From NCBI GenBank assembly GCA_018065615.1, contig JAGHSY010000046.1, positions 1 through 50,548 of the forward strand: a stretch of DNA of 50,548 nucleotides, given 5' to 3'. The stretch is from Candidatus Colenecus caballi (lineage in GTDB: Bacteria; Bacteroidota; Bacteroidia; Bacteroidales; Bacteroidaceae). The position numbers were made by a program, and so were the translations under genes. Shown piece by piece: positions 36,200 through 45,994 of this stretch (position 1 is its first letter; each line of letters opens with the position of its first letter). A model generated the notes under the pieces. That model was not told the origin of the DNA. It did not search any database and saw only the letters and a list, made by a program, of their open reading frames with translations.

Positions 36200-37369
36200 A
36201 TGAAGAAATCATCTATTATTCTGATGGCAGGACTGCTTGCACTGACAGCCTGTTCACAAAAGAATGAAGAAGTTTCTGCCGTGCTCAAAAAGGCAGACTT
36301 CCAGACAGAGTTCACAGGAAAGAAGACTGACCTGTACACGCTGAAGAATGCGAATGGCTGCGAAGTATGGGTTACCAACTTCGGCGCACGTATCGTTGCC
36401 ATCATGGTTCCTGACAAGGACGGCAAGATGCAGGATGCAGTCATCGGATTCAGCAACATCAAGGACTACACGACAATTGCAAGTGACTTCGGTTCAACCG
36501 TAGGACGTTATGCAAACCGCATCAACCAGGGTCAGATCACCATTGACGGCGTCCTTTACCAGCTTCCCAAGAACAATTTCGGACACTGCCTGCACGGAGG
36601 TTGTGACATTACCGTCCCAATGGGCTGGCAGAACCTTGTATGGGATGTCAAGAACGTTTCAGACAACTCAATCACTCTGGAAATGAATTCAGCTGACCTT
36701 GAAGCCGGATTCCCCGGAAACGTTGTCGCTACAGCCACCTATACCCTCAATGACAAGAACGCCATTGACATTGTATGGAAGGCCACAACAGACAAGAAGA
36801 CTGTCATCAACATGACAAACCACAGCTACTTCAACCTGAACGGTGACCACTCAATGCCTATCACCAACCACATCCTGACTCTGAATGCCGACAACTTCAC
36901 TCCGGTTGACGACACCTACATGACTACCGGCGAGATTGCTCCTGTTGCAGGCACTCCTATGGATTTCACAAAGGGACGCCGCATCGGTGAGGCCATTGAA
37001 GGTCTTACAGGTGACGCATTCCAGGACATCCAGCTCAGGAACGGCAACGGTTATGACCACAACTGGGTGCTCAACACCAAGTGTGACGACACAAAGTGCT
37101 GCGCAAAGCTGTACAGCCCCATTACCGGCATTTTTGTTGAGGTTTACACCAACGAACCAGGTATCCAGTTCTATTCAGGCAACTTCCTTGACGGTTCAGG
37201 CAATGACAAGCAGGGCAAGCCTCTGGCACTGCGCACAGGCTGCTGCCTTGAGACACAGAAGTTCCCCGACAGCCCCAACAAGTCAAATCTGCCCGGCTGG
37301 TACAGTGCAGAACTTGTTCCCGGCCAGGAATACTACAGCCACTGCATCTATCAGTTTGGCGTTGAGTAA
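36200..37369 (+). CDS. Lipoprotein aldose 1-epimerase
   Basis: A 389-residue mutarotase with a lipoprotein signal: MKKSSIILMAGLLALTAC, Cys18, followed by SQKNEE. The body has NRINQGQITIDGV, CLHGG, MTNHSYFNLNG and the catalytic Glu region TNEPGIQFYSGN. It probably works in the periplasm or on the outer membrane, presenting the right anomer to the symporter encoded 31 bases downstream. It differs clearly from the cytoplasmic copy and is a separate paralogue. Confidence 0.92.
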   Translation: MKKSSIILMAGLLALTACSQKNEEVSAVLKKADFQTEFTGKKTDLYTLKNANGCEVWVTNFGARIVAIMVPDKDGKMQDAVIGFSNIKDYTTIASDFGSTVGRYANRINQGQITIDGVLYQLPKNNFGHCLHGGCDITVPMGWQNLVWDVKNVSDNSITLEMNSADLEAGFPGNVVATATYTLNDKNAIDIVWKATTDKKTVINMTNHSYFNLNGDHSMPITNHILTLNADNFTPVDDTYMTTGEIAPVAGTPMDFTKGRRIGEAIEGLTGDAFQDIQLRNGNGYDHNWVLNTKCDDTKCCAKLYSPITGIFVEVYTNEPGIQFYSGNFLDGSGNDKQGKPLALRTGCCLETQKFPDSPNKSNLPGWYSAELVPGQEYYSHCIYQFGVE

Positions 37370-37400
37370 ACGATTCATCAACTAACAACTAAATACTAAA

Positions 37401-39353
37401 ATGAACTTTTTACAGTCCGTATCAGTGTTGGAAGGCCTTAAGAACAACGGCTTTGCAACCATTGACTACATTGTTGTAGTAGCCTATCTGGCACTCCTCA
37501 TTTTCCTGGGATTCTTCCTGTCCCGCAGTAAGAACGGTAAAGAAAAAGACTCCAAGGACTACTTCCTGGCAGGTAACACCCTGACATGGTGGGCAGTCGG
37601 TGCATCTCTCATTGCCGCCAACATTTCAGCCGAACAGTTCATCGGAATGTCCGGTACCGCTTTCGCTTCAGGTATTGCCATTGCAGCTTATGAACTTATG
37701 GCAGCCGCAACACTTATCGTGGTCGGCAAGTTCCTGCTGCCTGTCATGATTGAAAAGAAGATCTTCACCATCCCGCAGTTCCTGCGTGACCGTTACAACC
37801 CCGGTACAGGTCTTGCCTTCTCAATCTTCTGGCTTTTCCTCTACGTATTCATCAACCTGACATCAGTTGCATGGCTGGGTGCCCTTGCCATCGAACAGAT
37901 TCTTGGTCTGCGCGGCTGTGTACTGGTAATCGGAAGCGCCCAGATTTCAATCCGTCTGGTCATCATCCTTATCCTTTACATCATTGCCGGTGTATATTCA
38001 ATCTACGGCGGTCTGTCATCAGTTGCATGGACCGATGTAATGCAGGTCACATTCCTGGTTGGCGGCGGTCTGATTACCGCATACGCAGCTCTGAGCGTCA
38101 TTTCCGATTCACTCAATCTGGAAGGCGGTGCATTTGCTGCACTTGGAAAAGTCTATGAAAGTCTGAAACAGGTTCCGGGTGACACCCACTTCAATCTTGC
38201 CGTCCAGCGCAACACTGCACTTTACGGCAACATTACCGATGACCCGTACTTCACACTTCCGGGCATTGCCCTGATAGTAGGTGCTCTGTGGCTGACCAAC
38301 CTCGGTTACTGGGGCTTCAACCAGTACATCATCCAGAAGGGTCTTGCTGCAAAGAGCCTTGACGAAGCCAAGAAGGGTATGATTTTCGCAGCATTCCTCA
38401 AGATTCTCATCCCGTTCATCGTCTGCATTCCCGGCGTATGCGCATTCTACATCAAGACACAGCAGCCTGAAATGTTTGCAAGCCTTGCCGGCGGCATTTC
38501 AATCTCCGATGACGCTTATCCTTTCCTTATCCGCAACTTCACTCCGGTATTCGTGAAGGGTCTGTCATTCGCAGCACTTGCAGCCGCTGTAATCTCATCG
38601 CTGGCTTCAATGTTCAACTCTACATCGACCATCTTCACAATGGATATCTACAAGCAGTACATCAACAAGAACGCATCTGAAAAGAAGCTTGTGAACGTAG
38701 GACGTATCACATCAGTCTGCGCTCTTGTCATTGCCATGATTGCAGTTTATCCTATCATGGGCGGTGCCGACCAGGCATTCCAGATCATTCAGGAGTATTC
38801 AGGTTTCGTATATCCGGGCGTTGTAGTAATCTTCGGACTGGGTCTTCTGTGGAAGCGTGCTTCAGGTCCTGCAGCCGTTGTTGCAGCCATCGGAACATTC
38901 TTCTTCTCAATCCTGTTCAAGTTCATCATGCCGAACGTTCCGTTCCTGCTCCGCATGGGTTACGTATTCCTGGTACTTGTTGCCATCTTCGTTCCCATGT
39001 CACTGCTTAACAAGAACGGCCGCATTGAGGCTGAAAAGCTTGACCAGCACACCATTGACACACAGCTCAAGTGGTCAAAGATCCTGTTCATCGCTGCAGG
39101 CGTTTCATTCGCAGTCTTCATCTGGGGCATGTGTTCACCGGTTCTGCGCTCATGGGGCTTTGAGGCCATGCTGTTCTTTGCAGCTATCCTGGGCGTTCTT
39201 GGTCTGTACCTGCGTTCAAATGCAAAGGACAAGTACCAGAATGCAAAGGCTGTAGGAATTGACCTGGTTCTGTTCCGCACAGACCGCACCTTCAACATCG
39301 GTGCAATCTGCGTAATTGTAATTCTTGCTGTTCTCTACATATTCCTCTGGTAA
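37401..39353 (+). CDS. Sodium/sugar symporter, SSS (SGLT) family
   Basis: A 650-residue inner-membrane transporter with about 14 membrane segments. Family features: the first helices with [42 protein letters not shown], and a Gly-rich [18 protein letters not shown]. It is of the vSGLT type that couples sugar uptake to sodium. The context (galactokinase, mutarotases, L-arabinose enzymes) suggests galactose, L-arabinose or both; these sugars differ only at C5. The gene ends four bases before araD. Confidence 0.92.
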   Translation: MNFLQSVSVLEGLKNNGFATIDYIVVVAYLALLIFLGFFLSRSKNGKEKDSKDYFLAGNTLTWWAVGASLIAANISAEQFIGMSGTAFASGIAIAAYELMAAATLIVVGKFLLPVMIEKKIFTIPQFLRDRYNPGTGLAFSIFWLFLYVFINLTSVAWLGALAIEQILGLRGCVLVIGSAQISIRLVIILILYIIAGVYSIYGGLSSVAWTDVMQVTFLVGGGLITAYAALSVISDSLNLEGGAFAALGKVYESLKQVPGDTHFNLAVQRNTALYGNITDDPYFTLPGIALIVGALWLTNLGYWGFNQYIIQKGLAAKSLDEAKKGMIFAAFLKILIPFIVCIPGVCAFYIKTQQPEMFASLAGGISISDDAYPFLIRNFTPVFVKGLSFAALAAAVISSLASMFNSTSTIFTMDIYKQYINKNASEKKLVNVGRITSVCALVIAMIAVYPIMGGADQAFQIIQEYSGFVYPGVVVIFGLGLLWKRASGPAAVVAAIGTFFFSILFKFIMPNVPFLLRMGYVFLVLVAIFVPMSLLNKNGRIEAEKLDQHTIDTQLKWSKILFIAAGVSFAVFIWGMCSPVLRSWGFEAMLFFAAILGVLGLYLRSNAKDKYQNAKAVGIDLVLFRTDRTFNIGAICVIVILAVLYIFLW

Positions 39354-39357
39354 AGAC

Positions 39358-40053
39358 ATGCTTGAAGAATTGAAAGAAAAGGTGTTCCAGGCCAATCTGG
39401 ACCTTGTGCGTCAGGGCCTGGTCATCTTCACATGGGGTAACGTTTCCGGCATAGACCGTGAAAAGGGGCTGGTTGTCATCAAGCCCAGCGGTGTAAGCTA
39501 TGACGAAATGAAAGCCTCCGATATGGTTGTCGTCTCCCTTGAAACCGGCAAGGTTGTCGAGGGGGACCTCAATCCTTCATCGGACACCCCCACCCATCTG
39601 GTTCTGTACAGGGCTTTTCCAAATATACAAGGTGTAGTTCACACCCATTCGACCTATGCCACCGCATGGGCTCAGGCAGGCATGGACATTCCCAACATAG
39701 GAACAACTCATGCCGACTATTTCTACAAGGACATTCCGTGCACACAGGACATGACCGAAAAGGAAGTGAAGGGTGAATACGAACTTGAAACTGGAAATGT
39801 CATTGTACACCGTTTTGAGGGCATCAACCCCGACCACACTCCGGGTGTTCTGGTCAAGAACCACGGTCCGTTCTCATGGGGCACAAGTCCTGCCAACGCG
39901 GTATATAATGCAAAGGTAATGGAACAGTGCGCAAAGATGGCGTACATTTCATTCACCCTGAACCCTGACACGACCATGAACCCGCTTCTTGTCGAGAAGC
40001 ATTACATGCGCAAACACGGCCCTAATGCATATTACGGCCAGAAGAAAAAATAA
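39358..40053 (+). CDS. araD: L-ribulose-5-phosphate 4-epimerase
   Basis: A 231-residue class II aldolase-family enzyme turning L-ribulose-5-phosphate into D-xylulose-5-phosphate. Motifs: [19 protein letters not shown], the zinc-binding [15 protein letters not shown] and the late His in [12 protein letters not shown] took ATG 39358 ([10 protein letters not shown]), four bases after the symporter stop; a farther upstream start would lie inside that gene. araA follows. Confidence 0.95.
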   Translation: MLEELKEKVFQANLDLVRQGLVIFTWGNVSGIDREKGLVVIKPSGVSYDEMKASDMVVVSLETGKVVEGDLNPSSDTPTHLVLYRAFPNIQGVVHTHSTYATAWAQAGMDIPNIGTTHADYFYKDIPCTQDMTEKEVKGEYELETGNVIVHRFEGINPDHTPGVLVKNHGPFSWGTSPANAVYNAKVMEQCAKMAYISFTLNPDTTMNPLLVEKHYMRKHGPNAYYGQKKK

Positions 40054-40072
40054 CTGACTAAATAGTACTACT

Positions 40073-41605
40073 ATGTTTGAAGATTTTGAAATATGGTGGG
40101 TGACTGGTGCACAGCTTCTTTACGGAGGCGACGCCGTTGTCCAGGTTGACGGACACTCAAAGCAGATGGTTGCCGGACTGAACGAATCAGGCAACATTCC
40201 CGTCAGGATAGTATATAAAGGTACTGCCAACAGCAGCAAGGAGGTTGAAGAAGTCATGCTGGCAGCCAACAATGACAGCAAGTGCATAGGCATAATCACC
40301 TGGATGCACACTTTCAGCCCCGCCAAGATGTGGATCAAGGGCCTTCAGTCACTCAAGAAGCCGCTGCTGCACTTCCATACCCAGTTCAATCAGGAAATTC
40401 CTTGGAGCACCATGGACATGGACTTCATGAACCTGAACCAGAGCGCACACGGCGACATCGAATTCGGTCATATCTGCACCCGCATGCGCATTCCGCGCAA
40501 GGTGGTTGTAGGATACTGGAAGAGCGCTGAAGCACAGAAGCAGATTGCAGTATGGGCACGCGCAGCAGCCGGACGCGCAGACGCACACAATGTACGCTGC
40601 CTCATGTTCGGCATGAACATGAACAACGTGGCTGTTACTGACGGCGACCGTGTGGAATTCGAGCAGCGCATGGGTTACCATGTTGACTACTACCCAGTTT
40701 CATCACTTATGGATTATTTCAAGAAGGTTACCGACGCTGAGACCGATGCCCTTGTTGAAGAATACAAGAAACTCTACACCATCAAGATCGATGAGAGCGG
40801 AGAACAGGTATACTGGGAAAAGGTACGCAATGCAGCAAAGGCCGAAATAGCCCTGCGCCGCGTGCTGAAGGACGAAAACGCCACTGCTTTCACCACCAAC
40901 TTCGATGACCTGGGCGGTGCTGACATTGACGATCCCAATTTCCTGGGCTTTGACCAGATTCCGGGACTGGCATCACAGCGCCTCATGCAGGAAGGCATAG
41001 GTTTCGGTGCTGAAGGTGACTGGAAGACAGCCTGTCTGTACCGTACCCTGTGGATCATGAACCAGGGCCTGGCAAAGGGCTGCTCATTCCTTGAGGACTA
41101 CACCCTTAACTTTGACGCCAACCAGACATCAAGCCTGCAGAGCCATATGTTGGAAATCTGCCCGATGATTGCAAGTGACAAGCCCAAGCTGGAAGTCCAT
41201 TTCCTGGGCATAGGCATACGCAAGCAGCAGACCGCACGTCTGGTGTTCACATCAAAGACCGGTTACGGCATCAAGGCTACAGTCGTTGACCTGGGCAACC
41301 GTTTCCGCCTGATTACCAGTGAAGTTGACTGCATCGAACCGAAACCGATGCCAAAACTGCCGGTTGCATCGGCCCTGTGGGTTCCACAGCCGTCGTTCGA
41401 AATTGGTGCAGGCGCATGGATTCTTGCCGGTGGCACACACCACAGCGCCTTCTCTTACGACATCACAGCCGAATATTGGGAAGACTTTGCTGAAATGGCC
41501 GGCATTGAATGCATCAGCATTGACAAGAACACCACTATCAGCGGTTTCAAGCAGCAGCTGCGCAACAACGAAGTTTACTACATGCTTAACAAAGCCCTTA
41601 TGTAA
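40073..41605 (+). CDS. araA: L-arabinose isomerase
   Basis: A 510-residue isomerase converting L-arabinose to L-ribulose, at the family's normal length (about 500). Recognisable stretches are IWWVTGAQLLYG at the start, GIITWMHTFSPAKMWI, LLHFHTQFNQEIPW and MDFMNLNQSAHGDIEFG; metal-binding Glu and His residues lie in the middle and the C-terminal third (EGDWKTACLYR, GGTHHSAFS). It works before the FGGY kinase, encoded two bases downstream, and araD. Confidence 0.97.
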   Translation: MFEDFEIWWVTGAQLLYGGDAVVQVDGHSKQMVAGLNESGNIPVRIVYKGTANSSKEVEEVMLAANNDSKCIGIITWMHTFSPAKMWIKGLQSLKKPLLHFHTQFNQEIPWSTMDMDFMNLNQSAHGDIEFGHICTRMRIPRKVVVGYWKSAEAQKQIAVWARAAAGRADAHNVRCLMFGMNMNNVAVTDGDRVEFEQRMGYHVDYYPVSSLMDYFKKVTDAETDALVEEYKKLYTIKIDESGEQVYWEKVRNAAKAEIALRRVLKDENATAFTTNFDDLGGADIDDPNFLGFDQIPGLASQRLMQEGIGFGAEGDWKTACLYRTLWIMNQGLAKGCSFLEDYTLNFDANQTSSLQSHMLEICPMIASDKPKLEVHFLGIGIRKQQTARLVFTSKTGYGIKATVVDLGNRFRLITSEVDCIEPKPMPKLPVASALWVPQPSFEIGAGAWILAGGTHHSAFSYDITAEYWEDFAEMAGIECISIDKNTTISGFKQQLRNNEVYYMLNKALM

Positions 41606-41607
41606 TT

Positions 41608-43203
41608 ATGGCATACAATCCTAAACAGATCATTGAACAGGGTAAGGCCGTTCTTGGCATAGAGTTCGGTTCAACCCGTATCAAGGCCGTTCTTATTGAC
41701 CCTGATTTCAAACCTATTGCACAGGGAAGCCACACCTGGGAGAACCAGCTGGTAGGCGGACTGTGGTCATACAGTGTTGAAAGTATCTGGTTCGGTCTGC
41801 AGGACTGTTACCAGAATCTCCGTGCGCAGGTACTTGAAAAGTACGAATGCGAAATTGAAAATCTTGCATCAATTGGTATCAGTGCCATGATGCACGGCTA
41901 TATGCCTTTTGACAAGAATGCCAACATTCTGGTGCCCTTCCGCACATGGCGATGCACGAACACCGGCAAGGCAGCCAAGGAACTGTCAGACCTGTTCGTG
42001 TTCAACGTTCCACTGCGCTGGAGCATTTCACACCTTTATCAGGCTATTCTTGATGACGAACCACATGTAAAGGACATTGACTACCTGACAACACTGGCAG
42101 GTTTCATTCACTGGCAGCTGACCGGAAGAAGAGTTCTTGGCGTAGGTGATGCATCGGGCATGATTCCCGTTGACCCCAAGACCAAGAGCTACAATGCCGA
42201 AATGGTCGAAAAGTTTGACAAGCTGGTGGCCCCCAAGGGTTATCCGTGGAAACTTCTTGACATTCTGCCCCAGTCACTGGATGCAGGTCAGGATGCTGGT
42301 CAGCTGACCGAGGCCGGCGCACGCAAGCTGGACATTACAGGTCACTTGAAACCGGGTGCCCAGATATGTCCTCCGGAAGGCGATGCCGGCACAGGCATGG
42401 TTGCCACCAATGCAGTCCGCCCGCGCACCGGTAACGTATCGGCCGGAACATCATCGTTCTCAATGATCGTATTGGAAAAGGACCTCAAGAAGCCTCATGA
42501 CGTGATTGACATTGTCACCACTCCTGACGGAAGCCCGGTTGCAATGGTTCACTGCAACAACTGCACCAGTGACCTGAACGCATGGGTAAACCTTTTCAAG
42601 GAATATGAAGAGATTATGGGTATGAAGGTCGATATGGCCCGCATATTCACAAATCTGTTCAATCATGCCCTGAAAGGCAGCAAGGACTGCGGCGGCATTA
42701 TGAGTTACAACTACGTTTCAGGTGAGCCAGTCACCGGTTTCGCTGACGGCCGTCCTCTGTTTGTCCGCTCAGCTCAGGACAAGTTCAATCTTGCAAACTT
42801 TATGCGCGCCATCATAAGCGGTGCAATTGGCGTTCTCAAGATTGGCAACGACATTCTGTTCAAGGAGGAGAACATCAAGGTTGACCGCATTACCGGTCAC
42901 GGCGGACTGTTCACCACTCCGGGCGTGGGCCAGAGGATTCTTGGTGCAGCCCTGAATTCACCTATCTCATGCATGGAAACTGCAGGAGAAGGCGGTCCTT
43001 GGGGTATGGCTATTCTGGCAGCCTTCCGCATCAACGGCGGTGACATGAATCTTGCCGACTATCTGGATGTGAAGGTATTTGCCGGCAACACCGGTACGTC
43101 TGTCACTCCTGACCCTGAAGACGTTGAAGGCTTCAATGCCTACATTGAAAACTACAAGAAGTGTCTGCCCATTGAGGCTGCCGCTGTTGAGTTCAAGAAG
43201 TAA
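41608..43203 (+). CDS. araB: FGGY-family sugar kinase, probable L-ribulokinase
   Basis: A 531-residue ATP-dependent kinase. The first phosphate loop is LGIEFGSTRIKAVLID (about 17-32); the second is GNVSAGTSSFSMIV, and C-terminal GHGGLFTTPGVGQ completes the ATPase fold. By sequence such Bacteroidales proteins are often labelled xylulokinase, but the place immediately after araA with araD upstream points to L-ribulose as substrate. Without a kinase the pathway would be incomplete. It ends the operon, followed by a strong terminator. Confidence 0.85.
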   Translation: MAYNPKQIIEQGKAVLGIEFGSTRIKAVLIDPDFKPIAQGSHTWENQLVGGLWSYSVESIWFGLQDCYQNLRAQVLEKYECEIENLASIGISAMMHGYMPFDKNANILVPFRTWRCTNTGKAAKELSDLFVFNVPLRWSISHLYQAILDDEPHVKDIDYLTTLAGFIHWQLTGRRVLGVGDASGMIPVDPKTKSYNAEMVEKFDKLVAPKGYPWKLLDILPQSLDAGQDAGQLTEAGARKLDITGHLKPGAQICPPEGDAGTGMVATNAVRPRTGNVSAGTSSFSMIVLEKDLKKPHDVIDIVTTPDGSPVAMVHCNNCTSDLNAWVNLFKEYEEIMGMKVDMARIFTNLFNHALKGSKDCGGIMSYNYVSGEPVTGFADGRPLFVRSAQDKFNLANFMRAIISGAIGVLKIGNDILFKEENIKVDRITGHGGLFTTPGVGQRILGAALNSPISCMETAGEGGPWGMAILAAFRINGGDMNLADYLDVKVFAGNTGTSVTPDPEDVEGFNAYIENYKKCLPIEAAAVEFKK

Positions 43204-43208
43204 TCTGC

Positions 43209-43221
43209 GGGGACAGTCCCC
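43209..43221. repeat. GGGGACAGTCCCC palindrome
   Basis: A perfect 13-bp palindrome (6-bp arms around one A) six bases after the last operon stop. The core GGGACAGTCCC occurs again at 48832-48842 within a longer palindrome; see that entry. It may be a REP-like element. Confidence 0.55.
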
Positions 43222-43230
43222 ATTGAATAA

Positions 43231-43262
43231 GGCCGGCCCGTACATTATGGGCCGGCCTTTTT
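43231..43262 (+). terminator. Strong rho-independent terminator of the gal/ara operon
   Basis: GGCCGGCCC (43231-43239) and GGGCCGGCC (43249-43257) form a perfect 9-bp GC stem with a 9-nt loop, followed by TTTTT (43258-43262). It starts 28 bases after the kinase stop. Confidence 0.93.
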
Positions 43263-43831
43263 GCGCATATATGGGCAAATAACGGCTCAGTGGAAATTTG
43301 TTGCCCTCATGTTTTTTTCTGGTGAGCCGTTTCATATCCCGATGCTGTTCAGAAGCCCTGTGCCTCAGAAGCTATGTGAGTGGGGTGCCATTTCGGGAAC
43401 CGGTGTCACCAGAGCAGACCTTGAACAAAAAGGTACCGTTATTTGTTCATGGAATACGGTTATGCAGAAGCCATGTGCCTCAGAAGCCTTATGAGTGGGG
43501 TGCCATTTCGGGAACCGGTGTCACCAGAGCAGACCTTGAACAAAAATGCACCGTTATTTGTTCATGGAATACGGTTATGCTGAAGCCATGTGCCTCAGAA
43601 GCCTTGTGGACTGGGTGCCATTTCGGAAGCCGGAATACTGGAACAAAATACAGGCACTTTGTGTTCCAAAGGATTTCTATAACCGGGCAAGGCAAACACC
43701 AGTAACGTCAAGGCGGATATATATGGTACCCATTCCGGCCTCCTGTACCTCGGAAAAAACCCGAGGCACAAATGGAAAGAACCTGCGCATAACCTCCCCC
43801 CGTGAAATATCCGCTGAGCCAAAACGACCCA
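43263..43831. other. Gene-poor stretch of about 570 bases with repeats
   Basis: No frame here looks like a gene on either strand. The stretch holds a 115-bp tandem repeat (separate entry) and a further inverted pair: AACGGCTCA (43281-43289) with TGAGCCGTT (43323-43331). CAAATAACGG (43276-43285) is also inverted with CCGTTATTTG inside each repeat copy. It separates the gal/ara operon terminator from the 3' end of the broken GH9 gene. Debris of a mobile element or a structured RNA are both possible. Confidence 0.6.
43351..43640. repeat. Tandem repeat, 115-bp unit, two full copies and a decayed third
   Basis: Copies start at 43351, 43466 and 43581; the exact landmark TGCCTCAGAA recurs at 43361, 43476 and 43591. 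Copies 1 and 2 differ at only about six positions, in short clusters; copy 3 is recognisable for about 60 bases and then decays. Units contain GGAACCGGTGTCACC (overlapping palindromes) and CCGTTATTTGTTCATGG. 115 is not a multiple of three, so the repeat is not a protein repeat. Confidence 0.85.
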
Positions 43832-44068
43832 TCACTTCTGCCAGATGCTGCTGGCCTTGGGCTGTGACACCTTTCCATCGGACAGGATGGTATAGACGAC
43901 CGACGGAAAACACAGGCTCTGGTAGATGGTATACTCGTTGTTCTGGTAGTTGTCAAGTACATCAATGTACGCGCGCTCGCGCGGGGTCCTTCCGCGCTGG
44001 ATTACAGGATAACTGGGATAGTCACGCACGTAGTTGCCTGCCCCGAACACCAGGATACCAGGTCGCGG
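43832..44068 (-). pseudogene. Detached 3' part of the GH9 gene
   Basis: The reading frame of the GH9 gene continues after its TGA (44069-44071) for 78 more sense codons: PRPGILVFGAGNYVRDYPSY, and on to YQNNEYTIYQSL and FPSVVYTIL. This is the normal C-terminal end of a GH9 domain, with the general-acid Glu at about residue 654 of the rebuilt 687-residue protein. Unless the stop is read through, this part is not translated. Confidence 0.85.
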
Positions 44069-45895
44069 TCACCAGCCCTGCTCTATTGTATAGGCCGATT
44101 CACGGTCATGGGGCCAGTGTACACGGTTCGTCCCCATGCCGGTCAGATAGCATTTGCCAAGCGGATTCAGGCCCAGTGCGTAGTCCATCATCTGGCTCAC
44201 CACATCAATGTACTCCTGCCTGCCAGTCAGTTTCCACATCATGACAATAGGATACGAATACTGGCCCTGGGCCACATTGCTGCCCCACCAGTTGACATTC
44301 TGCGGTACGCCGTTGGGATATGCGTTCAGCGTAAAGTTCTCCATCTGGCGGTCTGCTGTCTGTTTAAGAATGTCCTTGAATTTGGAAACCGTTGCTGCAT
44401 CGGTCTTTGAAGCTGGAGCAAGCACATATGACATGAAGTACGATACCAGCCAGCCGCGTCCGGCAAAGATTTCGGAACCCTGGTTGAAGGTGGTCAGCAT
44501 ATCCTGCGCATCGGACACGTTGGCCTTGATATACTCATGGCATGCTGCATCATCAGTCATCAGGTACTTTTCCACATTGTAGTACATCTCAAAGTTCTTC
44601 TGCAGCCGGCCTGCCCTGACAGCGGCTGCATGTGCCAGTTCTGCACGGGCGGCATACTCATCGGACTTGACCTTGTCATAAGGCTTAATAAGGCGTGCGA
44701 AATGGTAGAACAGGCCCGATGCCCAGCCCGATGTACGCGCATCAAGCACTTCGCTGCCGAACAGATGGTCCTCAAAGTCATAGCTTGTGAACGGCGAATA
44801 GCCCTGCGTTTCGGTGCCCCATGGAATCTGGCCGTCCTCTTCCTGAAAATACTTCCAGAACATTGTACCCCATTCGGCCTCATCAAGTATATCCGGTATT
44901 CCGTTTCCGCTGCCAAGTATGTTCCAGCTGTCATCGAACTTGTCAGGCATGTTGAACTGCTTGTCCCTGAACAGTTCCGGGAATGCCTCAAATGTTGTCA
45001 GAAGCGTTGATGGAACATCCATGTGGTAAGTGCGGCGGTCTGCGTCACCCGCATCATGATAGCCGCCCCATGCCTGCATGGTGGGTTCCGTGCCCTTGAC
45101 CGGCAGCGAGGCTTCATTGATACGGAAATAGGTTTTGTAGATGGTTTCATGACAGCGCTTTGTCCTGTACGGATAGTCAACGTAGGGAGGTTCGAGCTGA
45201 ATGCCGCAACGCTGGTTCAGAAGCGAGCGGAAGGTCACATAAGACAGTTCCTCAGACAGTTTTCCACCCACGCCGAACGGATATGACGAACCGTAGCCGG
45301 CAACAGTGATTCTGTAGGGACCGCCCTCCGGCACCTGTGACAGGTCAATGCGGTAAACGAAATCACCCGATGACTTGTCATCTCCAACCTGGACAAGCGT
45401 ACCGCCACAGATTTTCTTCTTTCCTTTATAGACAGTGTACTGTGGCAGATTGCCTTCAATCTTCTTCACACCACCGTCACCCAGATAGATTGCAAAATTG
45501 GCAAAACGCTTTGTTGAAAGGGCGCTGTACGCCACCTGGTTGGTCTTGATAGCCTCACAGAACACCTTTCTGTCATCGAACTTGAACTTCCAGCTGCCAT
45601 ATGGTGTTTCTATGCTGTACTTCTGACCGTTTTTCAGGGTTGGAACAGTCAGATAAATGTAGTGGTCACACATGTCGGCGGCCGCTCCGGTACGGTTTAT
45701 GGCCAGCACCTGCTGTCCGTTGACCTTCCACTGTGACGCATCCGAAATGTCCACCTCGTTGACGTCAAGCGTGTCACTTGTGAAATACAGTTCTATGACG
45801 TTGTCCGATGCCGTCCTTATTTCCTGAAAGGTAAGTTTTGCCTGCGCCAATGCAGAAGCCAGCACCATGGCTGCAAATACTATAAGTTTTCTCAT
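44069..45895 (-). CDS. GH9 glycoside hydrolase, truncated by an in-frame TGA
   Basis: Residues 1-19 are a signal peptide (ending ALAQA). An Ig-like CelD_N domain follows (about 20-205), then the GH9 (alpha/alpha)6 barrel, with DAGD (281-284) holding the catalytic base. The family includes endoglucanases and other beta-glycanases, here secreted to the periplasm or beyond. The frame stops after SAYTIEQGW, before the motif with the catalytic acid Glu; the missing end is intact downstream in the same frame. A one-base change, such as GGA or TGG to TGA, would explain it. As it stands the 608-residue product should be inactive. It is divergent from a secreted mutarotase gene. Confidence 0.88.
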   Translation of the reverse strand: MRKLIVFAAMVLASALAQAKLTFQEIRTASDNVIELYFTSDTLDVNEVDISDASQWKVNGQQVLAINRTGAAADMCDHYIYLTVPTLKNGQKYSIETPYGSWKFKFDDRKVFCEAIKTNQVAYSALSTKRFANFAIYLGDGGVKKIEGNLPQYTVYKGKKKICGGTLVQVGDDKSSGDFVYRIDLSQVPEGGPYRITVAGYGSSYPFGVGGKLSEELSYVTFRSLLNQRCGIQLEPPYVDYPYRTKRCHETIYKTYFRINEASLPVKGTEPTMQAWGGYHDAGDADRRTYHMDVPSTLLTTFEAFPELFRDKQFNMPDKFDDSWNILGSGNGIPDILDEAEWGTMFWKYFQEEDGQIPWGTETQGYSPFTSYDFEDHLFGSEVLDARTSGWASGLFYHFARLIKPYDKVKSDEYAARAELAHAAAVRAGRLQKNFEMYYNVEKYLMTDDAACHEYIKANVSDAQDMLTTFNQGSEIFAGRGWLVSYFMSYVLAPASKTDAATVSKFKDILKQTADRQMENFTLNAYPNGVPQNVNWWGSNVAQGQYSYPIVMMWKLTGRQEYIDVVSQMMDYALGLNPLGKCYLTGMGTNRVHWPHDRESAYTIEQGW

Positions 45896-45920
45896 AATCT
45901 TGTTGGAATTTTATGATACA

Positions 45921-45951
45921 CAAATCTATGTTTTATTTGTCAAATTGCAAA
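45921..45951 (-). promoter_or_regulatory. Bacteroides-type promoter of the GH9 gene
   Basis: On the minus strand TTTG (45948-45951), 19 bases, then TAGATTTG (45921-45928): perfect. It is interleaved with the promoter of the divergent mutarotase gene (45936-45965). Confidence 0.8.
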
Positions 45952-45965
45952 AAGAAGTATATTTG
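45936..45965 (+). promoter_or_regulatory. Bacteroides-type promoter of the secreted mutarotase gene
   Basis: TTTG (45936-45939), 18 bases, then TATATTTG (45958-45965). The -33 box lies inside the GH9 promoter, so the two probably compete for polymerase. Confidence 0.7.
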
Positions 45966-45994
45966 TTGATGGAACAACCTAAATAATATACGAT

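Noticed and set aside
43351-43640. CRISPR array
   Set aside because: The unit is 115 bp and directly repeated without variable spacers; no cas genes nearby.
44069-44071. TGA as a sense codon (altered genetic code)
   Set aside because: Other well-bounded genes in the window, such as dnaJ and folC, end in TGA at their normal length.
43546-44244. A 232-codon plus-strand frame across the repeat region and the GH9 end
   Set aside because: It runs through non-coding repeat and antisense to GH9 C-terminal motifs; no recognisable protein.
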